DNA of 64,000 nucleotides from an uncultured Prevotellaceae bacterium (GCA_902780635.1 CACZGH010000018.1:1-64000); one strand, 5' to 3'. Numbered from the stretch's first letter, positions 18,851 through 29,337 are shown. The notes: a model not told the origin generated them from the sequence alone. Made by a program: numbers and translations.

Positions 18851-19909
18851 ATGAGACAATTTATATCCTTTGTCATCAAGGAGGCCAAACACATCCTGCG
18901 CGACAAACGTACGATGCTGCTGCTCTTTGGCATGCCGTTGGTGTTGATGCTGCTTTTTGGTTTCGCCATCACCAATGATGTGAAGAATGTGCGTACATTG
19001 ATTGTGACCTCCACTGCCGACCACGTCACCCAACAGGCTGTGGAGCGCCTCTCCCAGTCGGAGTATTTCAATATCGTCAAGACCGTCGCCACGCCGAAGG
19101 AAGCCGAACTGATCATCCGCAACCAGAAAGCCGACCTTGCCATCGTGTTCGGACAACAGTTTGCGTCCAGGCATAGTGGCGTGCAGTTCATTGTCGACGG
19201 CAGTGACCCCAACATGTCACAGTTGTGGACGACCTATGCCACGCAAGTGATTCTCAATCCCGCGACAAGTCTTGTCAACTCAAAAATGCTGTATAACCCA
19301 CAGACCAAGTCGGCTTACAACTTCGTGCCTGCCATCATGGGTATGCTGCTGATGCTCGTCTGTGCGATGATGACCTCTATCTCGATCGTGCGCGAGAAAG
19401 AGAAGGGCACCATGGAGGTGCTGTTGGTCTCACCCACGAAGCCCTTGATGATCATCATCGCCAAGGCGGTGCCATATCTGGTGCTGGCTTTTTGCATCTT
19501 GATCGTCATTCTGCTGATGGCGCGGTTTGTGCTTGGTGTGCCCTTGGTCGGCTCGTTGTTTTGGATATTCATGATCTCTGTCATCTACATCCTGTTGGCG
19601 CTCTCGCTCGGACTTCTCATCTCCAATGTGGCACAGACCCAGTTGGTGGCTTTGCTCATGTCGGCCATGGTGCTGTTGATGCCTATCATCATGCTCTCCG
19701 GCATGATTTTCCCCATTGAGTCGATGCCGACGATCCTGCAATGGATTTCTGCCATCGTCCCCACACGTTACTATATCTCAGCGATGCGCAAACTGATGAT
19801 CATGGGCGTGGGTGTGGAGCAGGTGCTCTTTGAGTTGATCGTTCTCACCGCCATGCTTGTGGCACTGCTGACGTTGTCGCTTGCTAAGTTTAACAAAAGA
19901 TTGGAATAA
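18851..19909 (+). CDS. ABC-2 type permease (first subunit)
   Basis: From ATG 18851 (MRQFISFVIKEAKHILRDKR) the product is 352 residues. It has an N-terminal membrane segment, a large extracytoplasmic domain (about 45-170) and five C-terminal membrane helices, including the ABC-2 signature REKEKGTMEVLLVSP. It begins 4 bp after the ATPase stop and forms the membrane pore with the next gene. The longer frame from 18800 overlaps the ATPase gene and is not favoured. Confidence 0.92.
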   Translation: MRQFISFVIKEAKHILRDKRTMLLLFGMPLVLMLLFGFAITNDVKNVRTLIVTSTADHVTQQAVERLSQSEYFNIVKTVATPKEAELIIRNQKADLAIVFGQQFASRHSGVQFIVDGSDPNMSQLWTTYATQVILNPATSLVNSKMLYNPQTKSAYNFVPAIMGMLLMLVCAMMTSISIVREKEKGTMEVLLVSPTKPLMIIIAKAVPYLVLAFCILIVILLMARFVLGVPLVGSLFWIFMISVIYILLALSLGLLISNVAQTQLVALLMSAMVLLMPIIMLSGMIFPIESMPTILQWISAIVPTRYYISAMRKLMIMGVGVEQVLFELIVLTAMLVALLTLSLAKFNKRLE

Positions 19910-19914
19910 GCCAT

Positions 19915-21000
19915 ATGACTCTCAAATACCTCATCCGTAAAGAGTTCACCCAGATACGCCGAAACTCGTTTCTGCCCCGATTGATCGTCGTGTTTCCTAT
20001 CATGGTGATGTGTGTCATGCCATGGGTGATGAGTATGGAGGTGAAGAACATCGTGGTCGACGTGGTGGACAACGACCGTAGCACCCAGTCGCAGCGGTTG
20101 GTCCATGACATCGAGCACAACAACTACTTTATCTTTCATGGTCTCAAACCTACCTACGCAGACGCCTTGAAAGACATTGAACATACAGACGCAGATGTGG
20201 TGGTGGTCATCCCCAAGGACTATTCCAAAGACCTGGCCAATGGCCGCCAGCCCCAGGTGCTGATTGCCGCCAATGCCGTCAATGGCACCAAGGGGTCGAT
20301 GGGAGCGGCTTACCTCTCACAGATGGTCACGGCCAATGCCAGTCCTGATGCGATGGCCATTCAGGGTAAGATCTCCACTTTGTTTTTGTATAATCAGCAC
20401 TTAAACTACAAGTTTTTCATGATACCCGCTCTCTTTGCCATCGTGATGATGTTGATGACGGGTTTCCTGCCAGCGCTGAACATTGTAGGTGAGAAAGAGA
20501 CGGGCACCATCGAGCAAATCAATGTCACCCCAGTGTCGAAATGGTCGTTCATCTTGGCCAAACTGATTCCTTACTGGCTCATTGCCCTGTTTGTCATCAG
20601 TGTATGTCTTTTATTGGCATGGCTGGTCTATGGCATCACTCCCGCAGGCTCCATTGGGCTTATCTATCTGCTTGCCATGCTGCTGGCTATGTTTTTCTCC
20701 TCGTTTGGACTCATCGTCTCCAACTACTCCGACACCATGCAGCAAGCCATCTTCGTGATGTGGTTTTTTGTGGTCATCCTGCTGTTGCTCAGTGGGCTTT
20801 TCACGCCTACGCGTTCCATGCCGTCGTGGTCTTACCTGACGACTTATGTCAACCCTGTCAGCTATTTCATTGATGCTATCCGCACCGTCTTCATCCGTGG
20901 TGGCGACTTTCATAGCATCCGGCATCAGGTGTTTGCCCTTCTTTGCATTGGCCTGTTCATGGGTGGCTGGGCTGTGCAGAGTTATAAGAAAAACCATTAG
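19915..21000 (+). CDS. ABC-2 type permease (second subunit)
   Basis: This 361-residue protein has the same layout as the preceding permease: N-terminal helix (FLPRLIVVFPIMVMCVMPWV), a periplasmic domain (VVDVVDNDRSTQSQRLV) and a C-terminal membrane domain with GEKETGTIEQINVTPVSKW. It starts 5 bp after the first permease. The two probably act as a heterodimer in a YbhR/YbhS-like drug or lipid exporter. It is the last gene of the operon. Confidence 0.92.
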   Translation: MTLKYLIRKEFTQIRRNSFLPRLIVVFPIMVMCVMPWVMSMEVKNIVVDVVDNDRSTQSQRLVHDIEHNNYFIFHGLKPTYADALKDIEHTDADVVVVIPKDYSKDLANGRQPQVLIAANAVNGTKGSMGAAYLSQMVTANASPDAMAIQGKISTLFLYNQHLNYKFFMIPALFAIVMMLMTGFLPALNIVGEKETGTIEQINVTPVSKWSFILAKLIPYWLIALFVISVCLLLAWLVYGITPAGSIGLIYLLAMLLAMFFSSFGLIVSNYSDTMQQAIFVMWFFVVILLLLSGLFTPTRSMPSWSYLTTYVNPVSYFIDAIRTVFIRGGDFHSIRHQVFALLCIGLFMGGWAVQSYKKNH

Positions 21001-21305
21001 GTTTCTGTAAAGAAGGGGCCTTTTCAGAAGCCAGCAATATCTTAGTGATACCCAATCGATTGCATTTTTACATGTGAAGAGAGCCAAGATGTAAAAAATT
21101 CTCTCAAAAAAACGTTAAATTGGATGATTTCTTCACAAAGAATGAAGATAAAAGTGTATATTTGTAACTAATTTTTAAACTCATCCATTGAGGAAGTAAT
21201 GGAAGAACATTTCGATTTTCATAGGCATTGACTTTGAAGGCATGGTTGATGGTCAGTGAAAGAGTATTACATCGCAAATATCACAAATTTAACAATTATA
21301 GCAAC
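21001..21305 (+). promoter_or_regulatory. Intergenic region with promoter of the RND pump operon
   Basis: This 305-bp gap holds TATATTTG at 21157-21164, a perfect -7 box, 142 bp before the first ATG of the pump operon; no clear -33 TTG lies about 20 nt upstream. Short inverted fragments occur but no convincing terminator for the ABC operon. The in-frame TTG-type start at 21228 lies downstream of the promoter, but the residues it adds do not resemble a signal peptide. Confidence 0.45.
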
Positions 21306-22481
21306 ATGAAAAAAAGAAGTGCTTTGATGGGGGCTATTACGCTCTGTATGGCGGTCAGTATACTGACCTCGTGCGGATTGGATATTCCCAAGGAAACTCC
21401 CTCGTCATTTGAGACATTAGCAGTTGAGGAGTCAGACATTGTCTTGCCTATGAAGTTCAGTGCGAAGTTGAAAGGAGAAGCAGATGTGACCATCTCGCCA
21501 CAGACCAGTGGGCAACTGATGAAAATCTGTGTGACCGAAGGTCAGCAGGTGAGCAGAGGCCAGACGCTCTTCATCATCGACTCCCGTAACGCACAGCATG
21601 AATTGGAGTCAGCCCAAGCCAACCTTCAGGCCGCCCAAGCCAACCTTCTGGCTGCCGAGGCCCAAGCCAACAGTGCCAAGTTGGAGTATGAGAGCAACAA
21701 GAACCTGTATGACAAGAAGATTGTGAGCAGCTACATGTTGGAAAACTCCAAGAACAATTACAACCAAGCACTGGCTGCAGTCAGTCAAGCCAAGTCTTCC
21801 ATCACACAGGCTCAGGCCGGCGTGAACCGCGCAAAGGTGAACCTTGGCTTCTGCACCATTACCTCACCAGTATCGGGTTTGATCGGTGAGATTCCCGTTT
21901 TCGCTGGCGACCAGGTGACCCCGATGACCCAGCTGACCATCGTCAGTGGCAACCAGCAGATGGAAGCATGGTTCTCCATTACGGAATCCATCATCGAGGC
22001 AGGCATGTCGCAAGGAATGAAACATTCAGACATGACAGCCCATATGGCCTCTCTTCCCGACGTGAGTTTGGTGATGAAAAATGGTACGGAGTATCCTTAC
22101 AAGGGCCGCGTCACCAGCATCACCGGCGTGGTGGATGCCGCCACTGGTTCGCTTTCTTGCAAAGCCACGTTCCCCAACCCAGACGGACACCTCTTCTCTG
22201 GGGCTCAATGCACCGTCGTGCTGCCGATCAGCCGCAGTCATGTGATGGTAGTGCCTCAGACAGCCGTGGTGCGCCTGCAAGACAAGGTGCTGGTCTACAA
22301 GGTCATGCCTGACAGCACTGCCAAGGCTGTCACTGTGACGACAGCTGACGCGGGCAACGGCAAGGATGTCATCGTCAATACCGGACTCGGAGTAGGTGAC
22401 CGCATCGTCGCTGTTGGAGCCAACAACGTGCAAGAAGGTCAGAAGGTGTTGTTCCCTGCTGAAAAGGAAAACAAGAAGTAA
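21306..22481 (+). CDS. RND efflux periplasmic adaptor lipoprotein (AcrA/MexA-like)
   Basis: From ATG 21306 (MKKRSALMGAITLCMAVSIL) the product is 391 residues with lipobox LTSC. It has a lipoyl domain (SPQTSGQLMKICVTEGQQVSRGQ), an alpha-hairpin (about 90-165, with repeated LQAAQANLLAAEAQ units), the second lipoyl half (GFCTITSPVSGLIGEIPVFAGDQV) and C-terminal barrels ending VVAVGANNVQEGQKV-like. It bridges the RND pump and the outer membrane factor encoded immediately downstream. Confidence 0.93.
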   Translation: MKKRSALMGAITLCMAVSILTSCGLDIPKETPSSFETLAVEESDIVLPMKFSAKLKGEADVTISPQTSGQLMKICVTEGQQVSRGQTLFIIDSRNAQHELESAQANLQAAQANLLAAEAQANSAKLEYESNKNLYDKKIVSSYMLENSKNNYNQALAAVSQAKSSITQAQAGVNRAKVNLGFCTITSPVSGLIGEIPVFAGDQVTPMTQLTIVSGNQQMEAWFSITESIIEAGMSQGMKHSDMTAHMASLPDVSLVMKNGTEYPYKGRVTSITGVVDAATGSLSCKATFPNPDGHLFSGAQCTVVLPISRSHVMVVPQTAVVRLQDKVLVYKVMPDSTAKAVTVTTADAGNGKDVIVNTGLGVGDRIVAVGANNVQEGQKVLFPAEKENKK

Positions 22482-22484
22482 ACT

Positions 22485-25400
22485 ATGAAGAACAACATTT
22501 TCATCAACAGATATGTGATGGCGTGTGCCATCAGTATCGTCATTGCTTTGGTAGGCTATATCTGCATGAACAGCCTGCCCATCGAGCAATATCCTAACAT
22601 CGCACCGCCCACGGTACGCGTATCGACCACGTATACCGGTGCCGATGCCAATACGATCATGAAATCTGTGGTGCAACCACTTGAGGAGAACATCAATGGT
22701 GTGCCCGACATGACCTATATGACCTCTTCGGCCAGCTCTTCAGGTGATGTGTCTATCGTAGTTTACTTCAAGCAGGGCACCGACCCCGACATTGCCGCCG
22801 TCAACGTGCAGAACCGTGTGACAAGGGCTTCGGCGCTGCTGCCGGCTGATGTGACGAAGGTGGGTGTGCAGGTGTTCAAGATGCAAAGCAACATCCTGCA
22901 AATCGGCGCCCTGAGAAGTGTCGATGGCAAATATGACGACGACTTCGTAGCCAACTATATCGACATCAACGTGAAGCCTCGACTGATGCGTATCACCGGC
23001 GTGGGTGATGTGATGTCTTTGGGTAACACCTACGCCCTGCGTATCTGGATGAAGCCCGACGTCATGGCACAGTATGGTCTGGAGCCTAACGATGTGTTTG
23101 CAGCCATCGGCGGACAGAGTTTCGTCGCGGCTACAGGTTCCCTCGGCGCCCAGTCGGAGAACAACTACCAGTACACGATGGAATACAAGGGTACGCTGAA
23201 GTCCATCGAGGAGTTCAACGACATCGTGTTGCGCACCAGCGACAGTGGTCACCTGCTGCACCTGAGCGATGTGGCCGAGGTGGAGATTGGTGCCATGAGC
23301 TACAACTTCCTCTCCAACATCAACGGCAAGCCCGGCACCATCTTCATGGTGTTCCAGGCTCCTGGTGCCAACGCCACGGAAGTGAACGCCCGTATCGACC
23401 AACTATATGAGGAGTTGAAACCGATGATGCCGGCGGGACTGGAGTTTGTGAAGCTCGAAACCTCCGACGACTTCCTTTATGCAGCCATCGGCAGTGTGGT
23501 GGAGACACTCATCATCGCTATCATCCTCGTCGTCCTTGTGGTGTTCTTCTTCCTTCAAAACTTCAAAGCCACCATCATACCCTCCATCTCGATTATCGTA
23601 TCGCTGTTGGGCACCTTTGCCATTGTTTCATTGGCGGGGTTCTCACTCAACATATTGACGCTGTTCGCTCTGGTGTTGGCCATCGGTACGGTGGTGGATG
23701 ACGCCATCGTGGTGGTCGAGGCGGTCATGGCGAAGATGGAAGGTGGCATCACCGATGCCAAGCAAGCTACCCGTGAGGCCATGAGTGATGTGTCTGTGGC
23801 CGTCATCTCGTGTACACTGGTGTTCATGGCGGTGTTTATACCTGTAGCTTTCATGCCTGGTACGTCTGGTTCATTCTTCACACAGTTTGGTGTCACTATC
23901 GCTTCGGCTGTGGGTCTGTCGTGCGTGTCAGCCCTTACGTTGTGCCCTGCCCTTTGTGCCATCATGCTGAAAGTGACGGAAAAGAAAGACGAGCGCAAGA
24001 GCCTGACTTATTACACGAAGAAGGCCTACACCGTCAGTTATAACGCCATCTATAATAAATATAGCAAGGCTGTGCAGAAATTCATCAAGCGACCTGTCCT
24101 GGCATGGAGTCTGCTGGCTGTCGCTGCCGTGCTGCTCTTTTTCTTCATGAAAAACCTGCCGTCGGGTCTCGTGCCGCAGGAAGACCAAGGTGTGATCCTC
24201 GCTGAGATCCGTGCGCCGGAGGGAACAACGCTCCATGAGACGCGTGAGATTGTGAAGAAAGTAGAGGAGAAGGTGAAGGATATCCCCGAAATGGAGAGTT
24301 TCGCCACCGCTTGCGGCTACGGCATGATGTCGGGCTCGGGCTCCAACTACGCCACGATGATCATCCGCCTCAAACCATGGGAGGAGCGTGAGGGCTTCAA
24401 CCATTACATAGACCTGGTCATAGGCCGTCTGTATTTCGCCAGCAAGGAAATCAAAAACGTACAGGTGATGCCCTTCCAGTTGCCACAGGTGCCTGGCTAC
24501 GGTTCAAACAACAGCGTGAACCTAGTGCTCCAAGACCTGAACGACGGCGACCTGTCGGAGTTTGCCAAATTGGCCAACAACTTCCTGACCAAGCTGGGTG
24601 AGCGTCCGGAAATCAGCATGGCGATGACCTCATATTCGGAGCGTTTCCCCAAATACCAAGTCAATGTCGATGCCACCCAATGCGACCGCGCAGGTGTTTC
24701 GCCTGCTTCCGTGCTGAAGACGTTGGGCGCTTACTGCGGTGGCTCGTATGTAGGCAACTACAACCAGTTTGGCAAGGTGTATCGCATCATGGCCAGTGCT
24801 GCTCCTGACTATCGTCTCGACCCCTCGTCGCTGAACAACATATTTGTCAGGGTGCGTGGCGGCAAGATGGCGCCCATCTCCGAGTTTGTCTCATTGAAGG
24901 AGATTGTAGGCACCTCAAGTGTCGAGCACTTCAACTTGTTCCAGAGCATCACCTGCTTCGTGCAGGCAGCCAACGGATATACCGAGGGCGACGCCCACAA
25001 AGTCATCGCCGAGGTGTTCAAGGAAACCATGCCCAAAGGTTACAGCTATGAGTACAGTGGCATGTCACGTGAATTGGAAGAGGCCTCCGGCTCCAACGCT
25101 ACGGCCCTCATCTATGTCATCTGTATCATTCTCATCTATCTCATCCTTGCGTCACTCTACAACTCGTGGTTCACACCTTGGGCCGTGCTGTTGAGCGTGC
25201 CGTTCGGACTGATGGGAGCCTTTGTCTGCGCCTACCTGGGTTCATTGCTCCATTTGCCGGGCATGGACAACAACATCTACCTGCAGACGGGTGTCATCAT
25301 GCTCATCGGTCTGCTCTCTAAGACCGCCATCCTGATTACGGAGTTCGCCTCAGAACGCCGTGCGCAAGGCTTGAGCATCCGCGATGCTGCTTTCGAGGCT

Positions 25401-25676
25401 TGCAAGGAGCGCTTGCGCCCCATCCTGATGACGGTGTTCACCATGATTGCCGGTATGATACCGCTCATCATCGAGGGTGGTGCCGGTGCCAATGGTAACC
25501 GTGCCCTCGCCTTTGGCGTTGTGGGTGGTATGTCCGTGGGTACCATTGCCCTGCTCTTTGTGGTTCCCGCTTTCTTCATCGTCTTCCAGAAGCTGCACGA
25601 GAAATTCCAAGGCGGTTCTCCTGAAGTAGCCACCGTAGAGGCAGTTAGTGAAGATCATACAAACGACCCTTTTTAG
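22485..25676 (+). CDS. RND efflux pump inner membrane transporter (AcrB-like)
   Basis: This 1063-residue protein is the usual size for hydrophobe/amphiphile efflux RND pumps. The N-terminal helix has the typical INRYVMACAISIVIALVG, the porter-domain entry reads IEQYPNIAPPTVRVSTTYTG, and helix 4 carries the paired proton-relay aspartates GTVVDDAIVVVEA. The C-terminal half repeats the fold, with GLLSKTAILITEFA and GAGANGNRALAFGVVGGM. It starts 3 bp after the adaptor stop. Substrates are probably drugs, detergents or bile-like compounds, but specificity cannot be inferred. Confidence 0.96.
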   Translation: MKNNIFINRYVMACAISIVIALVGYICMNSLPIEQYPNIAPPTVRVSTTYTGADANTIMKSVVQPLEENINGVPDMTYMTSSASSSGDVSIVVYFKQGTDPDIAAVNVQNRVTRASALLPADVTKVGVQVFKMQSNILQIGALRSVDGKYDDDFVANYIDINVKPRLMRITGVGDVMSLGNTYALRIWMKPDVMAQYGLEPNDVFAAIGGQSFVAATGSLGAQSENNYQYTMEYKGTLKSIEEFNDIVLRTSDSGHLLHLSDVAEVEIGAMSYNFLSNINGKPGTIFMVFQAPGANATEVNARIDQLYEELKPMMPAGLEFVKLETSDDFLYAAIGSVVETLIIAIILVVLVVFFFLQNFKATIIPSISIIVSLLGTFAIVSLAGFSLNILTLFALVLAIGTVVDDAIVVVEAVMAKMEGGITDAKQATREAMSDVSVAVISCTLVFMAVFIPVAFMPGTSGSFFTQFGVTIASAVGLSCVSALTLCPALCAIMLKVTEKKDERKSLTYYTKKAYTVSYNAIYNKYSKAVQKFIKRPVLAWSLLAVAAVLLFFFMKNLPSGLVPQEDQGVILAEIRAPEGTTLHETREIVKKVEEKVKDIPEMESFATACGYGMMSGSGSNYATMIIRLKPWEEREGFNHYIDLVIGRLYFASKEIKNVQVMPFQLPQVPGYGSNNSVNLVLQDLNDGDLSEFAKLANNFLTKLGERPEISMAMTSYSERFPKYQVNVDATQCDRAGVSPASVLKTLGAYCGGSYVGNYNQFGKVYRIMASAAPDYRLDPSSLNNIFVRVRGGKMAPISEFVSLKEIVGTSSVEHFNLFQSITCFVQAANGYTEGDAHKVIAEVFKETMPKGYSYEYSGMSRELEEASGSNATALIYVICIILIYLILASLYNSWFTPWAVLLSVPFGLMGAFVCAYLGSLLHLPGMDNNIYLQTGVIMLIGLLSKTAILITEFASERRAQGLSIRDAAFEACKERLRPILMTVFTMIAGMIPLIIEGGAGANGNRALAFGVVGGMSVGTIALLFVVPAFFIVFQKLHEKFQGGSPEVATVEAVSEDHTNDPF

Positions 25677-25688
25677 GATAAATCGACT

Positions 25689-27128
25689 ATGAAGATTATT
25701 TCGAAAATGATGGCTGTTGCAGCCGTGAGCCTGATGCTCACGGGCTGCAGCGTATTTCATCAATTATATCAAACCTACGATCAACAAAATGAGATACCGT
25801 CCGATGTGTACGGTAGAAGTCAGGATATGGCTACGGCTATGGACGGCACGTCTCTCTCGCAGATGTCGTGGCGTGAGTTTTTCACCGACCCTCTTCTGCA
25901 GCAGCTCATCGAGCAGGTGCTGGCCAACAACACCGACCTCAACTCCGCACGCATCGCTGTGGAAAAGAGTGAGGCCTCTCTGAAGATGGCCAAGATGGCC
26001 TATCTGCCATCGCTCTATTTTGCCCCTCAGGGCACCATCTCCAGTTTCGACTTTGGCAGGGTCTCTAAGACCTACAACCTGCCTCTGCAGTTGCAGATGG
26101 ATGTCGATGTGTTTGGCTCCATCACCAATAAGAAGCGCGCGGCAAAGGCCGTGCTGCTGCAGGCCCAGATGGGTGAGGAGGCTGTGCGTGCCAATCTGAT
26201 TTCCACCACTGCCCAGCAGTACTACATGCTGCAGTTGCTCGATCGCCAGTTGGAAATCTTTGTGGCTACCGACAGTCTGTGGAATGAGTCACTTGAGACA
26301 CAGAAGGTGCTCTGGGAGAATGGCAAGTCGTACTCTACTGCCGTCAACCAGATGGAGTCGTCATACTTGAATGTGAAAACTCAGACAGTAGACACCCGTC
26401 GCAACATCCGTGCCACCGAGAACGCTATCTGCCGCCTTTTAGGTGTCGCACCGCAGCCCATCAAGCGCAGTAGTTGGGGCAGTGCCGCCTTGCATCATCC
26501 CGATGCCCAGGGGACAACAACAGGTCAGCGCATGTTTGACACCCAGTTTCTGAAAATCGGAGTTCCCGCTGCGATGCTGGAGAACCGTCCTGATATCCGC
26601 ATGGCCAACTACGCCATGGAGGAAGCCTTCTACAATACGCAGGCTGCCCGCTCCGCTTTCTTCCCCAGCATCTCGTTGCAAGGACTGGCAGGCTGGACCA
26701 ACAGCGCGGGAAGCATGGTTGTTGACCCCGGCAAGATGTTGCTCAATGCCGTCGCTTCGCTTACGCAGCCCATCTTTGCCCGTGGCAAGCTGAAAGCCAA
26801 CCTGAAAATCAACCAGTTGACTGAGGAGGACCTCAAGAAGAAGTACGTGCAGACTGTTATCGACGCTGGCAACCAGGTGAACGAGGCCATGGCCGACTGT
26901 CAGGCTGCCCGCGAGAAGCATGCCTATTATCATCGTCAGGTGCAGGTGCTCAACGACGCTTACGTCGGCACTCATGAACTGATGGACAACGGTAAGGCCA
27001 ACTACCTCGAAGTACTCACTGCTCAGGAGACACTCCTCAACTCGCAGCTCAGCGAGGCCATGAACATGTACAAGGGTGCGCAGGCTGTCATCGCTCTGTA
27101 TATCGCCCTTGGTGGTGGAACAGAATGA
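25689..27128 (+). CDS. RND outer membrane factor lipoprotein (NodT/OprM-like)
   Basis: This 479-residue protein has lipobox LTGC (Cys20). It carries two tandem outer-membrane efflux repeats (about 75-265 and 295-470), with DPLLQQLIEQVLANNTDLNSAR near the start and the second-repeat LLENRPDIRMANYAMEEAFYN-type motif (here MLENRPDIR). It completes the tripartite RND pump and ends 34 bp before the convergent TonB receptor, with a perfect palindrome between them. Confidence 0.94.
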   Translation: MKIISKMMAVAAVSLMLTGCSVFHQLYQTYDQQNEIPSDVYGRSQDMATAMDGTSLSQMSWREFFTDPLLQQLIEQVLANNTDLNSARIAVEKSEASLKMAKMAYLPSLYFAPQGTISSFDFGRVSKTYNLPLQLQMDVDVFGSITNKKRAAKAVLLQAQMGEEAVRANLISTTAQQYYMLQLLDRQLEIFVATDSLWNESLETQKVLWENGKSYSTAVNQMESSYLNVKTQTVDTRRNIRATENAICRLLGVAPQPIKRSSWGSAALHHPDAQGTTTGQRMFDTQFLKIGVPAAMLENRPDIRMANYAMEEAFYNTQAARSAFFPSISLQGLAGWTNSAGSMVVDPGKMLLNAVASLTQPIFARGKLKANLKINQLTEEDLKKKYVQTVIDAGNQVNEAMADCQAAREKHAYYHRQVQVLNDAYVGTHELMDNGKANYLEVLTAQETLLNSQLSEAMNMYKGAQAVIALYIALGGGTE

Positions 27129-27148
27129 CCCTCACAAGCTTGTGAGGG
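27129..27148. terminator. Perfect 20-bp palindrome between convergent genes
   Basis: CCCTCACAAGCTTGTGAGGG is a perfect palindrome directly after the stop of the efflux gene and 14 bp before the end of the convergent TonB receptor gene. It can form a strong short hairpin in either transcript. No T-tract follows on either strand, so calling it a bidirectional terminator is inference from position. Confidence 0.5.
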
Positions 27149-27161
27149 CCATTCCCGACTG

Positions 27162-29306
27162 TTAGAATTGTAATTTGTATTTTACACCGGCGATGAACCA
27201 GATGCCTGGCTGTGGCACATTGCCGTAGTCCACATAGTGGCGGTTGTCCAGCAGGTTGTTGGCCTCTGCATAGAGTGTGTAGCGTGGTGTCTGCCATTGC
27301 AGACGCGCGTCCACCAGTGCAAAAGGCTTGTAGTCGCATACTTCGCCACTGAAGGTGGTGTACTTACCCACACGGTCCTGCCAACGGGTGTTGAGCGTCA
27401 GCGAGAGATGGTGCCATATCGGCGTGTGTAGTGTCGCCACCAGTTTGTGGCGCAGATACTCCAGTGCATATTGCGAGACGAGCCCCTCTTCAAGTTCTTT
27501 GTCCTGCTTGATATAGCTATAAGACAGACTGAGATAGGAAGAGGGTTTAAAGAGCGTGGGAAACAGCTGTTGTAGACGGATGACGGCTGAGGCCTCAAAA
27601 CCTGTGGCATTGATACGGGTGTGGTTGACGCTCTGCCAGACAGCGGAATCACCCAGTCGGGTGTCCATCATCCAGTCGATCATATTGCGCCCATGGTGAT
27701 GCCACACCGTCGCCTTTGCCCTTAAGAAAGAGGATGTCAGCTGTGCGCCGGTTTCCAGTGCGCTCATCTCTTCCGGTTTCAGATGGGGGTCAGCAGCATA
27801 GCCCTGCAATTTGTAGTACATCTCTGTGAAAGAAGGCAACCGCAGCGAGGTGTTGTAGGACGCGAAGAGTTTGATGCAGAGTGAAGAGTCATCAGAATCG
27901 TAGAGTCTGTAACTGATATCGACGCCTGGGTAGAGTTTCCAGTCGGCATCGCTCCAAGAACTCTTGGCGGCGATGACACCCGCAGAGAGTGTCAGCCTGT
28001 GTAGCAGCACGTTGTGCTCCAGATGGGCCGAGAGGTTGGTGCGGTTGATGCCCCGCGTGTACTTTGAGTTGGCGCCCCGTGCTTTCATCTTTGCCTCGGA
28101 GTACGGCTCGCCAAGGTTGCCACTCTCCAGGTCCTCATTACGTATTTCCGCTCCGACCGCCGTGCGGCCAGCCTTCCAGTCGAAGTAACTGTTCAGGTTG
28201 ACACCATAGATGTTGCACCTGTTATGATTGTACTTCATCTTGTCTGGTTGGTTGCGATAACCCTCATAGCGGTCGCGGTATTGGTTCCAGTAGATGGCGG
28301 GATGAAAATGTATGGCGCCCTGCTTTGTCTCGGCTTGTAGGGCTGTCATGATTTTTGTGGTGTGCTCGTATTGATCGTCGGCCTGCCATCGTGGGGTGGC
28401 ATAAAACGTGCCAGAGCCCCATCCTTTGTCAGAGATGCCTGCGTGCCAGCTGACCGTCAACTGTTCGTTGTCCATCTGTCCCTGGTAGAAAGCTTTCAGA
28501 CCACTATAGTCGGTGTTGAGCGTTCCTGCTTTCGATCGGCTGAACCCGTCGCTGCGCTGGTAGCTGGAGCTTAATTGATGTTGAGTGTGAAGAGAGGAGA
28601 GTTGAAGGGCAGAAAGATTGGCGATGAAAGCCGCTTTCGCATAGCCGAAGGATCCACCTTCCAGATTGATGTCACTTGTCACCGCTCTTTTCTCGTCCTT
28701 TGTCATGTGTTTCTCATGAGAAGAGGTCACTATATTGATGGCTCCCACAAGTGACGATGTGCCATAAGCGCGTCCGGCGGGACCTTCGAGCACCTCAACG
28801 CGGACAATCTCGTCCAGTTGACAAGGCAAGTCCATCACGTTGTGACCTGTCTGTGGGTCGCAGATGTTGATGCCATTAAGCAGTACCATGATTTGCTCCT
28901 GTGTGCCGCCTCGGATGGAGACATCTGTTTGGAGGCCAAACGCCCCTCGCTGTCTCACGTCGACCCCTACGGCCAACTTCAGCAAATCGTTAACACTTTG
29001 TACTGCCGCCTGCGCAATGTCGTCATGGCTCAGTACAGTTACCATTCTTGCCGCCTGACTTTGTGTCAGCGGCGCGCGCGAGCCGGTGACGCCTACGTCT
29101 CCCAGCCAAATCTCTTTTGTAGTCTGTGTGGAGTCAGTACGCCACACCTCGTCGCTGATGTTGGCTGCTTTCGTTGCCGAAAGTGTAGCCACACTCAGTA
29201 CAGAGATGACGACCTCACGTCCCAGACATGCAAAGAGCGCCCATCCCTTCCTCTTAAACTGATGGAAGACAATGACTTCGCGCTTTTGAAAAACTGATCT
29301 GTGCAT
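27162..29306 (-). CDS. TonB-dependent outer membrane receptor (BtuB/CirA-like)
   Basis: This 714-residue protein has an N-terminal membrane-targeting region, a plug domain (about 65-170: VQSVNDLLKLAVGVDVRQRG, DVSIRGGTQEQIMVLLNGI, EVLEGPAGRAYGTSSLVGAINIV) and a beta-barrel ending in IAGVKYKLQF. There is no carboxypeptidase-like extension, so it belongs to the siderophore/cobalamin receptor group rather than SusC. It stands alone with its own promoter and has no riboswitch, so the ligand is unknown. The N-terminus before the hydrophobic stretch (MHRSVFQKREVIVFHQFKRKG) is longer than usual, but no better ATG is obvious. Confidence 0.88.
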   Translation of the reverse strand: MHRSVFQKREVIVFHQFKRKGWALFACLGREVVISVLSVATLSATKAANISDEVWRTDSTQTTKEIWLGDVGVTGSRAPLTQSQAARMVTVLSHDDIAQAAVQSVNDLLKLAVGVDVRQRGAFGLQTDVSIRGGTQEQIMVLLNGINICDPQTGHNVMDLPCQLDEIVRVEVLEGPAGRAYGTSSLVGAINIVTSSHEKHMTKDEKRAVTSDINLEGGSFGYAKAAFIANLSALQLSSLHTQHQLSSSYQRSDGFSRSKAGTLNTDYSGLKAFYQGQMDNEQLTVSWHAGISDKGWGSGTFYATPRWQADDQYEHTTKIMTALQAETKQGAIHFHPAIYWNQYRDRYEGYRNQPDKMKYNHNRCNIYGVNLNSYFDWKAGRTAVGAEIRNEDLESGNLGEPYSEAKMKARGANSKYTRGINRTNLSAHLEHNVLLHRLTLSAGVIAAKSSWSDADWKLYPGVDISYRLYDSDDSSLCIKLFASYNTSLRLPSFTEMYYKLQGYAADPHLKPEEMSALETGAQLTSSFLRAKATVWHHHGRNMIDWMMDTRLGDSAVWQSVNHTRINATGFEASAVIRLQQLFPTLFKPSSYLSLSYSYIKQDKELEEGLVSQYALEYLRHKLVATLHTPIWHHLSLTLNTRWQDRVGKYTTFSGEVCDYKPFALVDARLQWQTPRYTLYAEANNLLDNRHYVDYGNVPQPGIWFIAGVKYKLQF

Positions 29307-29337
29307 TGATATGAAATAAACGTTTAAAAAACGTCAA